A stretch of DNA of 64,000 nucleotides from Orientallactaga sibirica (GCA_036365145.1 JAEOAD010001756.1:62001-126000), one strand, 5' to 3'; positions 11,586 to 25,200 are shown, numbered from the stretch's first letter. Notes: generated by a model from the sequence alone, not told the origin. Translations and numbers: made by a program.

Positions 11586-12989
11586 GGGTGGGAGGGAACG
11601 AGAGCGTGGGGTGAAGGACAAGGGTCGGGGATACAATTGGGACCCAAAAGGAAAAGATGCTATAAAACCCTTTACTCTGAACAACAGGCTAAAACATTGA
11701 TCCTTCAGCAGGCCCACAGAGGGAACACCCAAACCACAGGAATCTGGAGACAGCATCATGAAGGCTAATCCTAATCTTGTCCTGTTTCTCTCTCTCTCTC
11801 CCTCTCACTCTCTCTTCCTACCTCTCCTCTCTATTCTCACTTCCTCTATAATATTATCTATCTTTTTCTTCCCTCACCTTTCTAGGTGCAGACTTAAAAC
11901 TCCCAGTGCCAGCACGGGGTTAAATTCCACAATGAGCTCTTGATCTGAGACACCTACAAGGTTCCCCCCCCCAAAAAAAAAGACAGACTTCTGTCAGAGT
12001 TCTTGGTGACCCACCAAAGGTTAATGGTAAGACCCTACTGTCAAAGATAGCATACGTGTGTGAGACCAAGCACAGAGAGACCGGGCCAGAATCTGGAAGA
12101 AGGTCAGTCCCCGACAGTTAGCTAGTCTAGTACCAGAGGGTGCTACATGAGCAACTGGGGGAAATGTCCGACATTGGTCCAAACAACTTGCAGTCTAAGA
12201 TAACCAGCAGGAAACAACTTGATGTAATGCTCATACAAGTGCAGTAGTGGCAAACAGCCATGGTGGGTAACCAACTGCTCTTGATTTGGCTAACAGATCC
12301 ACTCAGTGGAATGTAACTCATTGCTGGAACTGGGAAATACGTCAAAACCAGGTACAAAAAATGAGCTCTGTCTCCAAGAGCAAGATACCACCAAATGTGG
12401 ACTAGAAGAGAGCCAATGCATATAAAATTCCCTCCAAAACATATATGGTCATCCCTTATATCTAGTACTAACTTCTCTCTCCATTAGAGAATTTTCTTAT
12501 CTTTTTTCAGGTGGACAACGAACCTGAAGGGAGGATCAGCTAGCCACACCTCACCAGGGCCCAAACTAAAACCATAGAACAATGCAGGGGAAGGGCAAGA
12601 GTTCAGCATTCATGGCAATCACGACACCAGAAAAAGGCTGAAGGAGATAAACACAGAGAACAACCAAGTCCAACTAAGCCAGATATCCATACACACAGAG
12701 GCTCCCTAAACCTCATCACTGAAACAGAACTAAAATGACCCCAATGTGGCTCAGGGAAACTCACAGAAGAGGGTGTAGAAAGATTGTTAGAGTCACAAGT
12801 TGGGGCATTATGCACAGAGACTGGGGCCTACCCCCAGAACTCTTGACTAACCTCACAATGCATGGCCCACATTCCCCATTGATGAGGTTCCCTTTGAAAG
12901 TAGGAGGACAGGGAGGAGGACAATGGAACCAATATTATGAATGTAAAATCAGAATAATATAAATAAAAAAATATATATTAAAAAAACAA
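11430..12989 (+). other. L1 copy B 3' UTR
   Basis: This matches 5000-6575 by eye throughout, including the polypyrimidine tract (11785-11880), a homopolymer region of C then A near 11965-11982, and the AATAAA-like words at the end. No gene is supported inside it. Confidence 0.82.
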
Positions 12990-13085
12990 GTGGGGGAGGG
13001 GAGGGAAATAGCATGAATTTTTTTGTATGAAAGTATAGAAGTTGTCAAGAAAAAATTATTTTAAAAAATAAAATAAAATAAAAAT
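12990..13085 (+). mobile_element. Older-type L1 3' terminal fragment and A-rich tail
   Basis: The G-rich GGGGGAGGGGAGGG stretch, then a GCATGAATTTTTTT word, AGTATAGAAGTTGTCAA and an A/T-rich tail match the last 70 bases of the L1 ending near 14900. It is therefore the 3' end of an older-family L1, most simply the far end of copy X after loss of its middle. Confidence 0.7.
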
Positions 13086-13634
13086 AAAACCACTTTGAGA
13101 TTCCATTTTACTCCTGTCAGAATGGCTACCATCAAGAAAACAAATAACAATAAGTGTTGGCGTGGATGCGGAAAAAGAGGAACACTTCTACACTGTTGGT
13201 GGGAATGTAATCTGGTGCAGCCATTGTGGAAATCAGTGTGGAGGTTCTTGAGACAGCTACAAATAGATTTACCATATGATCCAGCTATAGCACTCCTAGG
13301 CATATATCCAGAGGACTCTTCTTACTACCTTAGAGATACTTGCACAACCATGTTTATTGCTGCTATATTCACAATAGCTAGGAAATGGAACCAGCCTAGA
13401 TGTCCCTCCACAGATGAATGGATAATAAAGATGTGACACATTTACAAAATGGAGTTCTATTCAGCAGTAAAGAAAAATGAAATTATGAAATTTGCAGGGA
13501 AATGGATGGATCTGGAAAGGATTATACTAAGTGAGGTAACCCAGGCTCAGAAAGCAAACATCACATGTTCTCCCTCATATGTGGATCCTAGCTACAAGTG
13601 TATAGACTTGTGTGTGAACTGGAACCAAAAATAG
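13086..13634 (+). pseudogene. L1 ORF2 C-terminus of copy Y, one nonsense codon
   Basis: The frame reads RFHFTPVRMATIKK, then the Cys-rich CWRGCGKRGT and HCWWEC motif, LLGIYPEDS and CPSTDEWIIKM. It then meets a TGA at 13434-13436 where the other copies have Trp, and continues in the same frame as MEFYSAVKKNEIMKF to a stop at 13632-13634. It is thus an almost uninterrupted C-terminus, broken by a single Trp-to-stop change. Confidence 0.88.
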
Positions 13635-14935
13635 GTACCAGAAAACAGTAAGCTGGTAAAAGGCTATAAGGGAGGGAGGAAAGGGAAGGAATTAAGTGTA
13701 TGGTATTGCACATATGTAAGTAGAAGAACAGATTATAGGGAGGGGAATGGCCTAAGTGAGGCCATGGGAAGAGAATGTGTAAAAGAAGGGCAGGGGGAGG
13801 GTCATTCAAAATTCAAGATAGTGTGACTAAGACTTATGTAAACCTCCGTTTTTTAATAATGGCACATCTAGAAGCTGTAGACTGTTACTAGAAAATTTTC
13901 AGTGCGTGTGATGGGATACCTTCCAGGGAGTTGTTGGCCAAGGAGGTCCTGCAGCCTCCAAAACATTAAAGGCTTTTGCCAAAGCCCTTGGTTTCCCTTG
14001 AGAAACAGATAGTAAGACCCTATTGCTGAAGACATCTCTTGTCTGAGAGGTAAGGTCACTGAGAGAGCAAGCTGGTGCAGAGCAGAAACCCTTCTCCCTG
14101 TAGACCAGCCAACTGAAAGCTGGAAAAAGCTGCACTGCATGCAGCCGTATGGGAGACAGAAATCATCCGTAGCAAAACAGTGGACACTGAATATTCAAGT
14201 TTGGCCATACAGGCCCAATGACTGAATGGGTGCAATAGTGGCATGTCTACTCATGGGGTAACCAACTGCTTCATAATTGGACTGAAGGCCCTCTTTATGG
14301 GAGGGAATACATACCTGGTACTGAAAAAACCTAAGCAATAGTCTATGGCAGGTGAGGTCATGAGCCTTAGGTATATATGGCTTGCTCTTGTGTCACTAAA
14401 TGTATATTTTATTCCTACCAAGCTGCCCTGAAAGGACTACACTTAATGTTCATATTCACATATTAATGCTACTCTCACTTGTGGTTAAAGCTTCTCTTTT
14501 CAGATGGCGATGACCACTGGGATGACCCAAAAGGCAACATAGTGCTGAGAACAAGGCATGGAGGAGTGCCCAGCACTGAAACATCTCTGTCACAACCTCC
14601 AAGGCTCAGGGCCCACTGCGGAAGAGGGGGTGGATAGAATGGAAGAGCCAAAGGAAGGTACGCCTCCTTACAATGCAACTGCCCAGACAGAAACTGGCCT
14701 CAATGTCCATGACCTTGTAGTGCCTAGCAATACCTTCGCAAGGCCCTCATAATAGGAGAAAAAGATGATGACATCAAATTAAAAGAGAGACTAATGGAGA
14801 GAGGGAGGGGATATGATGGAGATTGGAGTTCTAAAGGGGAATGGGGGGAGGGAGGAAAATATCATGCACTTTTTGCATGTAAATATAGAAGTTGTCAATT
14901 AAAAAAGGAAAATAAATACTAAATCTCCTCATTAA
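13635..14935 (+). other. L1 copy Y 3' UTR
   Basis: Non-coding. It begins with purine-rich words (AGGGAGGGAGGAAAGGGAAGG near 13670) and ends in a G-rich box near 14840 and an A-rich tail. Short minus-strand frames at 13868-14244 have no protein-like features. Confidence 0.7.
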
Positions 14936-16130
14936 AAAAATATATAAATATTATAAATTGTAAAAGTTTTCATGTCTTTTTATTTAAGCCAAAAATGTGA
15001 GTACATAATATAGATTTCTTGTTTATTTTAAATTCTGTTAGCAGATCTTTTGTTTATCGTTTACTCTCTGTAGCCTCATGTGCCTTAAATATGTGAACTC
15101 TACTTTTTTTTCATATCAAACTTTTCCAGATATCAGAATATTTAATTTGGTTTATACAAAGTATATGATGTTTTGGCTATCAATAAGCATACATCACCAT
15201 GCCTGACTAAAACTCTATATTATGATGGTTCTTGTCTTGTTCATGCTAATTTTGCTGGGTAATTATCACGAAGTTATAATCTAAGTCTCATAAAAAGTAA
15301 ATTATTGTAATCTTGTTCTTAGGAAACCTGAGAAAGCTCCCCATGTCTAAGAGAAATCCACTGTATACAAACAATGTTAATATAGTTTGTCTAAGCTTCA
15401 TATAACATTTATAACTATTTTAGTTAAGCCTTAAAATTGTTGAATGGTAAAAGGTACTTATTTTAAAAATGACTTTATGTTCGTCATTGTCTCTGATGTA
15501 TATTAAAATCAGACTTGCTTAACTCAACAATAACCTAGTTTAATTTTAAACTTAAGCTATGTATAATCAATCTCAGACAAGGTTTCCCTTAATTAATTGT
15601 GTCACATCTGATATCTTAAGTTCATTGCTTATGAAAATATTGATACTTATGACAAGTTTTGCTGGCCTAGAAAAATAATTTTAAATTGTTGTTCTGCCTC
15701 CAGTTTGGGACATTGTTATACAGACGAAACAAAGTTATTTTCAAACACATATGCAAAGTTTTTATACTGTCTTGCTTTCCCTGGCATACAATTTCTAGAT
15801 TAAAGTAAAGTTATTGATAAAATAATTGATAAAATATTGTTTTCAGGGCTACTAAAGTGTTCTGCCTATACTTATAAGTGAAAAGTACATAACTGATAGA
15901 ATATGTATTCATTCTATGTCCCAGATACAGCTTACCTGTCACCTGACAACTAAACTTAAATATTAATCAAAATGATTTTAAACTATTGTGTGATTCTCTA
16001 GATGTTCTTTCTTGCTTTTCTCCTACACTGTCCTTAGAGCTCATACTGTCACCTGAAAATTACACTTATATGAGTGAAAATGATTTTAAACTATTGTATC
16101 AGTCTATAAACAGATTGAATTTATAATCAG
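14936..16130. other. AT-rich sequence, nothing recognised
   Basis: The sequence has no credible ORF and no known element that I can identify. One imperfect internal duplication is visible: CACCTGA..., ending in AATGATTTTAAACTATTGT, occurs near 15934-15990 and again near 16048-16100, about 108 bases apart. It may be an unrecognised old repeat or plain flanking DNA of the satellite. Confidence 0.5.
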
Positions 16131-18585
16131 ATAATATATCAAATGTTTTATTACTTTACAACCATTCAAATACAATCACCTTCCTAGAGGCAATGTCACT
16201 GGGTTTTTGTCTGAAGATGTTTCTTTTAATGGTGGGTTTGAGATTCCAAATTTTAAAGATATGCAAAGTGTTGCCTTGCAGGAGTTCCTGTAAGTTTGAA
16301 CTGTGACTATTTTGGCAGTAGTTTTCTTCAGTGCAACTCATTAGCTGGTGGCACTCATTTGCTCTCTCTTGCCTGGTTATTGAGAGCAGTTTCTCCTGCC
16401 ATTATGGAGGATGTTTAATTCCATAACTGTGCCTGGTCTGGAAGTTCATCTTCTCGGGAAACTACTTTGGAAATAAATGAACTTACTGAGTTATACAACT
16501 TGTTAAAGTGTACAAGGAGTGGGGTGAGATGAACTTGACCATGTGGATATTCAGCCTTTGAACTTTTGTTTTGGAGGAAAATCATGGTCTTTTTGCTTGA
16601 CTTACAATGCTTCTGTAAGTTTTGGGCAAAGTTTTATGGACTATTCTGAAACTAGTTTGAGAATGAAATGAGACTTATTGAACATACATCGTGTTAGATT
16701 GAACAAACCAGGGGAAGTTTAAAGATGCTAGAGTCAACCCTCTTGTTGGAACTGGGCAACTCATAAGGGATGGCTATGTTTCACTATCCAGGCCCAAACT
16801 TATTTCAAGATTATTTGCAATGAAGATGTTTCTTTCCTTGGCAAAAGACTTTAGAAATGAATTTGAATTTTTTGAGTAATACAGTTTTTAAGATTGTACA
16901 AACCAAGGAAGGTTGAACTTGGTTTACTCAACCATCTTCGAACAAAAGCAACTCATACAAATCATATTCATTTTGCTCACTTAGGAAGCTTATTTCAGTT
17001 TAAAACAATGAAGACATTTCTTTTCTTAGCAAAGACTTTGGAAATGAAATGCATTTACTGAGTTATAAGATTCTTGATTGGAGAAACCAAGGACGTTTGA
17101 ACTTGATTTATTTTGTCCCTCTTAAGACTATGGCAACTCATTCAAATGGTATTAATTTGCTGAAGCATGAAAAATTTCCATTTTTGGCAATGAAGATGTT
17201 TCTTTTCCAGCAAGCCACTGATGAGATGTGAAATGAACTTACTGAGTTATACAACTTAGTAATTGTACAAACCAAGAATTTTGAACTTGCTCTACTCAAC
17301 CTGCTTTGTGGACAAAAGCAACTCATTCAAATCGCAGAACTTTGCTGACTTCCCATGCTTATTTTAGTTTTGGCAATGAAGATGTTTCTTTTCTTAGCAA
17401 ACTACTGTGGAAATGAAATGAACTTACTCTGAGTTATACAACTTGTTACATTGTACAAACCAAGGAAGGTTGAACTTGCTGTGTTCAACAGTCTTCATAC
17501 AAAAGCAATTCATTCAGATAGCACTCCTTTGCTGACTTATTTAACTTGTTTGATTTTTCATCAATGAAGATGTTTCCTTTCTTAGCAAACTTTTGTTGAA
17601 ATGAAAGGAACTTACTGTGATTATACAAACATGTTAGATTGTACAAATGAAGAAAGTTTGAAGTTTGCTGTATGTCAACACTTTTCAACAAAAGCAATGT
17701 TTTATTCAATTTATAGTCCTTTGCATCTACAATCACCTTAACAGAGGCAATTTCAGTGGGGCTGGTCTGAAGATGTTTACTTTTCTTAGCATTCCACATT
17801 AAAAATGAACTTACTGAGGAGTTATACAACTTGTCTGATTGTACTTTTTCAGTAGTTTTGTAGTGTGCTTGCTGCTGGTCATCCTCCTTTGAACAAAAGC
17901 AACTCATTCAAATCAGGCCACTCCTTTGCTGACTTATGCTTATTTCCAGTTTTCAGAAATGAAAATGTTTATTTTCCTCCAAACTACTTTGGAAATGAAA
18001 TTAATTTACAGAGTTATACAGCTTGTTCGACTGTACAAACATGGAAGTTTAAACTTGCTGTACTCAACAGTCTTCGTACAAAAGCAACTCATTCAAATTG
18101 CACCCATTTGCTGACTTAGCAAGTTCATTTTAGTTTTCAGAAAAGAAGATGTTTCTATTATTAGCAAACTACTGTGGAAATGAAACGATGTCATTGAGTT
18201 ATACAACATGTTAGATTATTCAAACCAAAGAATTTGAACTTGCTGTACTTAACTGTCTTAGTAAAAAAGCAACTCATTCAAATCACACTCCTTTGCTGAC
18301 TTTGCAAGCTTATTTCAGTTCCGGGCAATGTAGATGCTTCTGTTCTTAGCAAACTACTTTGGAAGCAAAATGAACTTGCTGAGTTATACAACTTGTTAGA
18401 TTCGACAAAGCAAGGATGTTTGAACTTGCTGTACTCAACAGTCTTTGTACAAAAGCAACTCATTCAAATCTCACCTATTTGCTGACTTACCAAGCTTCTT
18501 TTAGTTTTCAGCAATGAACACGTTTCTTTTCTTAGCAAACTACAGTGGAAATGAAATGAACTTATGAGTTATACAACTTGTTAGA
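16131..18585. repeat. Flanking satellite, ~185-bp monomers (subfamily I)
   Basis: About 13 diverged tandem monomers. The landmark ACTCATTC recurs at 16951, 17136, 17321, 17508, 17902, 18087, 18272 and 18458, giving steps of about 185 (one double step). Each monomer reads AAGCAACTCATTCAAAT, CCTTTGCTGACTTA, CAATGAAGATGTTTCTTTTC, GAGTTATACAACTTGTTAGA and TGAACTTGCTGTACTCAACA. It clearly shares ancestry with the main array but has its own diagnostic words (TTGCTGACTT, CTGTACTCAAC, GAGTTATACAAC). Divergence is higher toward the left edge. Confidence 0.9.
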
Positions 18586-19238
18586 TGTTGGGCCTTGCTA
18601 GTAACAGGCTGGACCTGTGAGGAGGCTGGCCTGAACTATTGGACATGGCCAGGGACCCTGGGCTGCAGGGTTGCAGCTGGCCCTCTGTCAGGAGTCCCTG
18701 GAGACGGTAATTGCCTTCCCTATGTTGTAGGGTGTAGTGAGCTGTCATTGCCCAGAGTGAGCAGAACTGGCAAGGTGCTCCCCCCAGACCCCAAAAGGCT
18801 CTGACCATTCCATAAGTCAGACTTGCCCCCCACAGTTCCTGACCTGTGGCTAGCTACCCAAGAGACCCTCATGTGGCTAAAGCCATGTAGACTTCTCACC
18901 CCCCAGTTTTGAAGTCACAGCCTCCTGTTAATCTCCTCTTCTACCCTTCCCCCTACCTTCCCTTATCCTTCCCCCATAGCTTTGAAGTTACTAATCCTTC
19001 CGCTATCTAGATAACAGCCCATAAACTATGCATCAGATTGCCATATAGTCTGTACGTGCCATCTCAACCTTCTGCAAGTGTTTATAAACCCACCCCTCCT
19101 TGAATAAACGAATACTGCCCATCAGATGGTCTCCCAGGGGCTTATCATGTCTTTGAATGTTCGCGTCAAGCTCAACCGCCCAGCCAGAAAGACCCTGCTG
19201 CTCTAATCCCAACTTCATTCTCCCTCGCATGGGAGAGT
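18586..19238 (+). mobile_element. LTR-like insertion (probable solo LTR), family not identified
   Basis: About 650 bp of non-satellite, moderately GC-rich sequence begins TGTTGGGCC and interrupts a monomer. Near its right part it has TTTATAAACC (19081) and an AATAAA at 19103-19108, followed by GC-richer sequence, which is the layout of an LTR R/U5 region. A terminal CA could lie at 19228-19229. There is no internal retroviral coding sequence. The two flanks belong to different satellite subfamilies and no target duplication is visible. Confidence 0.6.
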
Positions 19239-22200
19239 GACTCATTCCTAGAGCCAAAAAAGCTTATTTCGCACAGTACAGTGTTCGGTAATGAATATGT
19301 TTCTTTTCTTACCGAACTAGATTAGAAAGGACAAGAAGCTAGTAAATTGTAAAACTTGTTAGATTGTACAAACGTGGAAAGTTTGAACTTGCTGTGATCT
19401 ACACTCTTCGTAGAAGGGCAACTCATTCCTAGAGTTGAACAAGCTTATTTCGCACAGCACAGTTTTCAGCAATGAAGATGTTTATTTTCTTACCAAACTA
19501 GATTAGAAAGGACACGAACCTGGTAAATTGTACACCTTGTTAGATTGTACAAAGGAGGAAAGTTAAACTTGCTGTGATCTACACTCTTGGTAGAAAAGCA
19601 ACTCATTCCTAGAGCCAAACAAGTTTATTTCACACAGCACAGTGCTAGGCAATGAAGATGTTTCCTTTCTTACTGAACTACGTTAGAAATGAAATGAATC
19701 ATGTAAACTAGACAACTTCTGAGATTATACAAAGGAAGAAAGTTTGAACTTGCTGTGATCTATACTTTTCGTTGAAAAGCAACTCATTCCTAGAGCTGAA
19801 CAAGCTTATTTCAGCAATGAAGATGTTTCTTTTCTTACCCAGGTATATATAGAAATGAAACAAAGCTTGGAAATTGTACAACTTGTTAAATTGTTCAAAC
19901 GAGTTAAGTTTGAACTTGCTGTGATCTACACTCTTCGTAAAAAAGCAACTTATTCCTAGAGCCTAACAAGCTTATTTTGCACAGCACTGTTCGGTAATGA
20001 AGATGTTTATTTTCTCACCGAACTACATTAGAAAGGACACAAAGCTATTAAATTGTACAACTTGTTAGATTGTACATAGGAGGAAAGTTAGAACTTGCTG
20101 TGATCTACACTCTTCCTACAAAAGCAACTCATTCCTAGAGCTGGACAAGGGTATTTCATACAGTACAGTGTTCGGCAATGAAGATGTTTCTTTTCTTACT
20201 GAAGTTGATTAGAAATGAAACACAGGTTGTAATTTGTACAACTTGTTGCATTGTACAAATGAATGAAGTTTGAACTGTCTGTGATCTACACTCTTCGTAG
20301 GAAAGCAACTCATTCCAGGGGCTGAACATGCTTATTTCGCACAGTACAATGTTCGGCAATGAAGATGTTTCTTTTCTTACTGAACTACATTAGAAATAAA
20401 ACAAAGCTAGTAAATTGTACAACTTGTTATATTGTACAAACGAGACAAGTTTGAACTTGCTCGGATCTACACTTTTCGTAGAAAAGCAACTCATTCCTAG
20501 AGCTGACATAGCTTATTTCACACAGTACAATGTTTGGCAATGAAGATGTTCCTTTTCTTACCGAAAGACGTTATAAATGAAAAGAAGGTAGTAAATTGTA
20601 CAAATTTTTAGATTGGACAAAGGAGGAAAGTTTGAACTTGCTGTGATCTACATTCTTCGTACAAAAGCAACTCATTCCAAGAGCCAAATAAGCTTATTTG
20701 GCACAGTACAGTGTTCGGTAATGAAGATGTTTCTTCTCTTACCGAACTAGATCAGAAAGGACATGAAGCTGGTAAATTGTACAACTTCTGAGATTTTACA
20801 AAGGAGGAAAGTTTGAACTTGCTGTGATCTACAATCCTTATAGAAAAGCAACTCATTCCTAGACCTGAACAAGCTTATTTCACACAATATATTGTTCGGC
20901 ACTGAAGATGTTTCTTTTATTACAGAACTAGATTAGAAATGAAACAAAGCTTGTAAATTGCACAACTTGTTAAATTTTACAAAATAGCTAAGTTTGAGCT
21001 TATTGTGATCTACATTCTTCATAGAAAAGCAACTCATTCCTAGAGCTGAACTAGCTTATTTCACACAGTACAGTGTTTGGCAATGAAGAAGTTCCTTTTC
21101 TTACCGAACTACATTAGAAATTAAATGAAGTTAGTAAATTGTCCATCTTGTTAGATTGTACAAACGAGGAAGGTTTGAACTTGGTGCGACATACACTTTT
21201 CGTAGAAAAGCAACTCATTCCTAGAGCTGACTTAGCTTATTTCACACAGTACAGTGTTTGGCAATGAAGATGTTCCTCTTCTTACTGAAAGACATTAGAA
21301 ATGAAAAGAAAGTAGTAAATTTTACAACTTGTTAGATTATACAAACGAGGAACTTTTGAACTTGCTGTGATCTACACTTTTCGTAGAAAAGCAACTCATT
21401 CCTAGAGTTGACCTAGCTTATTTCACACAGTACAGTGTTTGGCAATGAAGATGTTCCTTTTCTTACCAAACTACATTAGAAATTAATTGAAGTTAGTAAA
21501 TTGTACAACTTGTTAGATTGTACAAACGAGAAAGGTTTGAACTTGCTGTGATCTACATTCTTCGTAAAAAAGCAACTCATTCCTAGAGCCAAACAAGCTT
21601 AATTCTCATAGTACAGTGTTTGGTAATGAAAAGTTAGAACTTGCTATGATCTACACTCTTCAGAGAAAAGCAACTCATTGCCTGAGATGAATAAGCTTAT
21701 TTCACACAGTACAGTGTTCGGAAATGAAGATTTTTCTTTTATTACTGAACTACGTTAGAAATGAAATGAAACTGGCAAATTGTACAACTTGTTAGATTGT
21801 ACAAAGGAGGAAAGTTTGAACTTGCTGTGATCTACACTTTTCTTAGAAAAGCAAATCATTCCTAGAGTGAACCTAGGATATTTCACACAGTACAGTGTTT
21901 GGCAATGAAGATGTTCCTTTTATTACGGAACTACATTAGAAATAAAATGAAGCTAGTAAATTGTAAAACTTGTTAGATTGTACAAAGGAGGAAAGTTAGA
22001 ACTTGCTGTGATCTACACTCTTCGTAGAAAAGCAACTCATTCCTAGAGCCGAACAAGCTTATTTCACACAGTACAGTGTTTGGTAATGAAGATGTTTCTT
22101 TTATTACAGAATTAGATTAGAAAGGACACGAAGCTAGAAAATTGTACAACTTGTTTGATTGTACAAACGAGAAAAGTTTGAACTTGCTGTGATCTACACT

Positions 22201-25200
22201 CTTTGTAAAAAAGCAACTCATTCCTAGAGCCAAACAAGCTTATTTCGCATAGTACAGTGTTCAGTACTGAAGATTTTTATTTTCTTAACGAACTACATTA
22301 GAAATGACATGAAGCTTGTAAATTGTACAACTTGTTAGATTGTACAAAGGAGGAAAGTTTGAACTTGCTGTGATCTACACTCTTCATAGAAAAGCAACTC
22401 ATTCCTAGCGCCGAACAAGCTTATTTTGCACAGCACAGTGTTTGCTAATGAACAAGTTTTTTTTCTTACCGAACTACATTAGAAAGGACACGAAGCTAGG
22501 AAATTGTACAATTTGTTATATTGTACAAAAGTGGAAAGTTTGAACTTGCTGTGATCTACACTCTTCGTAGAAAAGCAACTCATTCCTGGAGCCGAACAAG
22601 CTTATTTCGTACAGTACTCTCTGTTTGTCAATGAAAATGTTTATTTTCTTTCCAAACTACATATGAAATGAAACGAAGTGAGGAAATTGTACAACTTATT
22701 AGATTGTACAAACTAGGAAATTTTGACCTTGCTGTAATCTACACTGTTCGTAAAAGAGCAACTCATATCTAGAGCTGAATATGCTTATTTCGGACAGTAC
22801 AATGTTTGGCAATGAAGATGTTCCTTTTCTTACCGAACTACATTAGGAATGAAACGAACTTAGTAAATTGTACATCTTGTTAGATTGTACAAACAAAGAA
22901 AGCTTGAACTTGCTATGATCTACGCTTTTTGTAGAAATGCAACTCATTCCTAGAGCTGACCTAGCTTATTTCACACAGTACAGTGTTAGGCAATGAAGAT
23001 GTTCCTTTCCTTACCAACGACATTAGAAATGAAATGAAGCTAGTAAATTGTATAACTTGTTAGATTGTACAAATGAGGAAAGTTTTAACTTGCTGTTATC
23101 TACTCTCCTCGTAGAAAAGCAACTCATTCCAAGATGGAACAAGCTTATTTCGCACAGTACAGTATTCGGCAATGAAGATGTTTCTTTTCTAACCAAACTA
23201 GATTAGAAAGGACACGAAGCTAGTAAATTGTACAACTTGCTAGATTGTACAAACGAGGAAAGATTAAACTTGCTGTGATCTACACTCTTGGTAGAAAAAC
23301 AACTCATTTCAAGAGCCGAACAGGCTTATTTCACACAGTACAGTGTTCAGTAATGAAGATGTTTCTGTTCTTACAGAAAAACATTAGCAACAAAATGAAG
23401 CTAGTAAATTGTACAGCTTGTAAGATTTTATAAACGAGAAAAGTTTGAACTTACTGTTATCTACACTCTTGGTAGAAAAGCAACTCATTCCTAGAGCCGA
23501 ACAAGCTTATTTCGCACAGTACAGTGTTCGGTAATGAATATGTTTCTTTTCTTACCAAACTAGATTACAAAGGACACGAAGCTAGTAAATTGTCCAATTT
23601 GTTAGATTGTACAAACGTGGAAAGTTTGAACTTGCTGTGATCTACACTCTTCATAGAAAAGCAACTCATTCCTAGAGTTGAACAACCTTATTTCGCACAG
23701 TACAGTTTTCAGCAATGAAGATGTTCATTTTCTTACCAAACAAGATTAGAAAGGACACAAACCTGGAAAATTGTATGACTTGTTAGATTGTATGAAGGAG
23801 GAAAGATAGAACTTGCTGTGATCTACACTCTTTGTAGAAAAGCAACGCATTCCTAGAGCTGAACAAGCTTATTTAACACAATACAGTATTTGGTAATGAA
23901 GATGTTTCTTTTCTTACCAAACTACGTTAGGAATGAAATGAAGCTAGTAAATTGTACACCTTCTTAGATTGTACAAACGAGGAAAGTTTGAACTTGCTGT
24001 GATCTACACTCTTCGTAGAAAAGCAACTCATTCCTAGAGTCGAACAAGCTTATTTCGCACAGTACACTGTTCAGTAATGAAAATATTCTTTTCTTACAGA
24101 AGTAGATTAGATAGGAAAGGAAGCTAGTAAATTGTACAACTTGTTAGATTGTACAAAGGAGGAAAGTTTGAACTTGCTGTGATGTACATTCTTTGTAGAA
24201 AAGCAACTCATTCCTAGAGCTGAACAAGCTTATTTCATACAGTACAGTGTTCGGCAATGAAGATGTTTCTTTTCTTACTGAACTACTTTAGAAACGAATC
24301 AAAGCTAGTAAATTGTACAACTAGTTAGATTGTACAAACAAGGAAATTTTTAACTTGCTGGGATCTACACTCTTCTTAGAAAAGCAACTCATTCCTAGAG
24401 CGAACAAGCTTATTTCACACAGTACATTGTTTGGCAATGAAGATGTTTCCTTTCTTATGAATTACGTTAGAAATGAAACAGAGCATGTAAATTGGACAAC
24501 TTGTTAGATTTTACAAAGGAATAAAGTTTGAACTTGCTGTGATCTACACTTTTCGTAGAAAAACAACTCATTCCTAGAACTGAACAAGCTTATTTCCCAT
24601 AGTACAGTGTTCGGCAATGAAGATATTCCTTTTCTTACTGAAAGACATTAGAAATGCAAAGTTAGTAAATTGTACAACTTGTTAGATTGTACAAAGGAGG
24701 AAAGTTTGAACTTGCTGTGATCTACACTCTTCGTAGAAAAGCACCTCATTCCTAGAGCTGACCTAGCTTATTTCACACAGTACAGGGTTTGGCAATGAAT
24801 ATGTTCCTTATCTTACCGAACTACATTAGAAATGAAAAAAAGTTAGTACCTTGTATACCTTGTTAGATTGTACAAATGAGGAAAGTTTGAACTTGCTGTG
24901 ATCTACACTTTTCGTAGAAAAGCAAGACATTCCTATAGCTGACCTACCTTATTTCACACAGTACAGTGTTTGGCAATGAAAATGTTTCTTTTCTTACTGT
25001 ACTATGTTAGAAATGAAATGAAGCTAGTAAATTGTACAACTTGTTAGATTGTACAAACAAGGAAAGTTTGAACTTTCTGTGATCTACACTTTTCATAGAA
25101 AAGCAACTCATTCCTAGAGCTGACCTACCTTATTTCACAGTACAGGGTTTGGCAATGAAGATGTTCCTTTTCTTACTGAAAGACATTAGAAATGAAAAGA

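Larger units (their letters stand above)
10364..12989 (+). mobile_element. Younger L1, 5'-truncated, inserted in older L1 (copy B)
   Basis: From AATATAGACC near 10364 the sequence becomes closely similar to copy A from about 3949 onward, and it stays so to the A-rich tail near 12985. This is the 3' 2.6 kb of the same young L1 family, typical of 5' truncation during target-primed reverse transcription. I see no clear target-site duplication. The 3' flank is the tail end of an older-type L1, not the expected continuation of copy X, so target DNA seems to have been deleted at integration or later. Confidence 0.88.
13086..14935 (+). mobile_element. Older L1, strongly 5'-truncated (copy Y)
   Basis: It starts in the ORF2 C-terminal region (ACCACTTTGAGATTCCA), carries the last ~550 bp of ORF2 and an older-type 3' UTR, and ends with GAAGTTGTCAATTAAAAAAGG and an A-rich tail near 14885-14935. 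Its 3' UTR is unlike that of copies A and B, confirming a separate lineage. Confidence 0.85.

Noticed and set aside
18586..18804. ORFs in the LTR-like insertion as a possible host exon
   Set aside because: They are short, overlap on both strands, and have no conserved domain or flanking splice context. The region reads better as LTR sequence.
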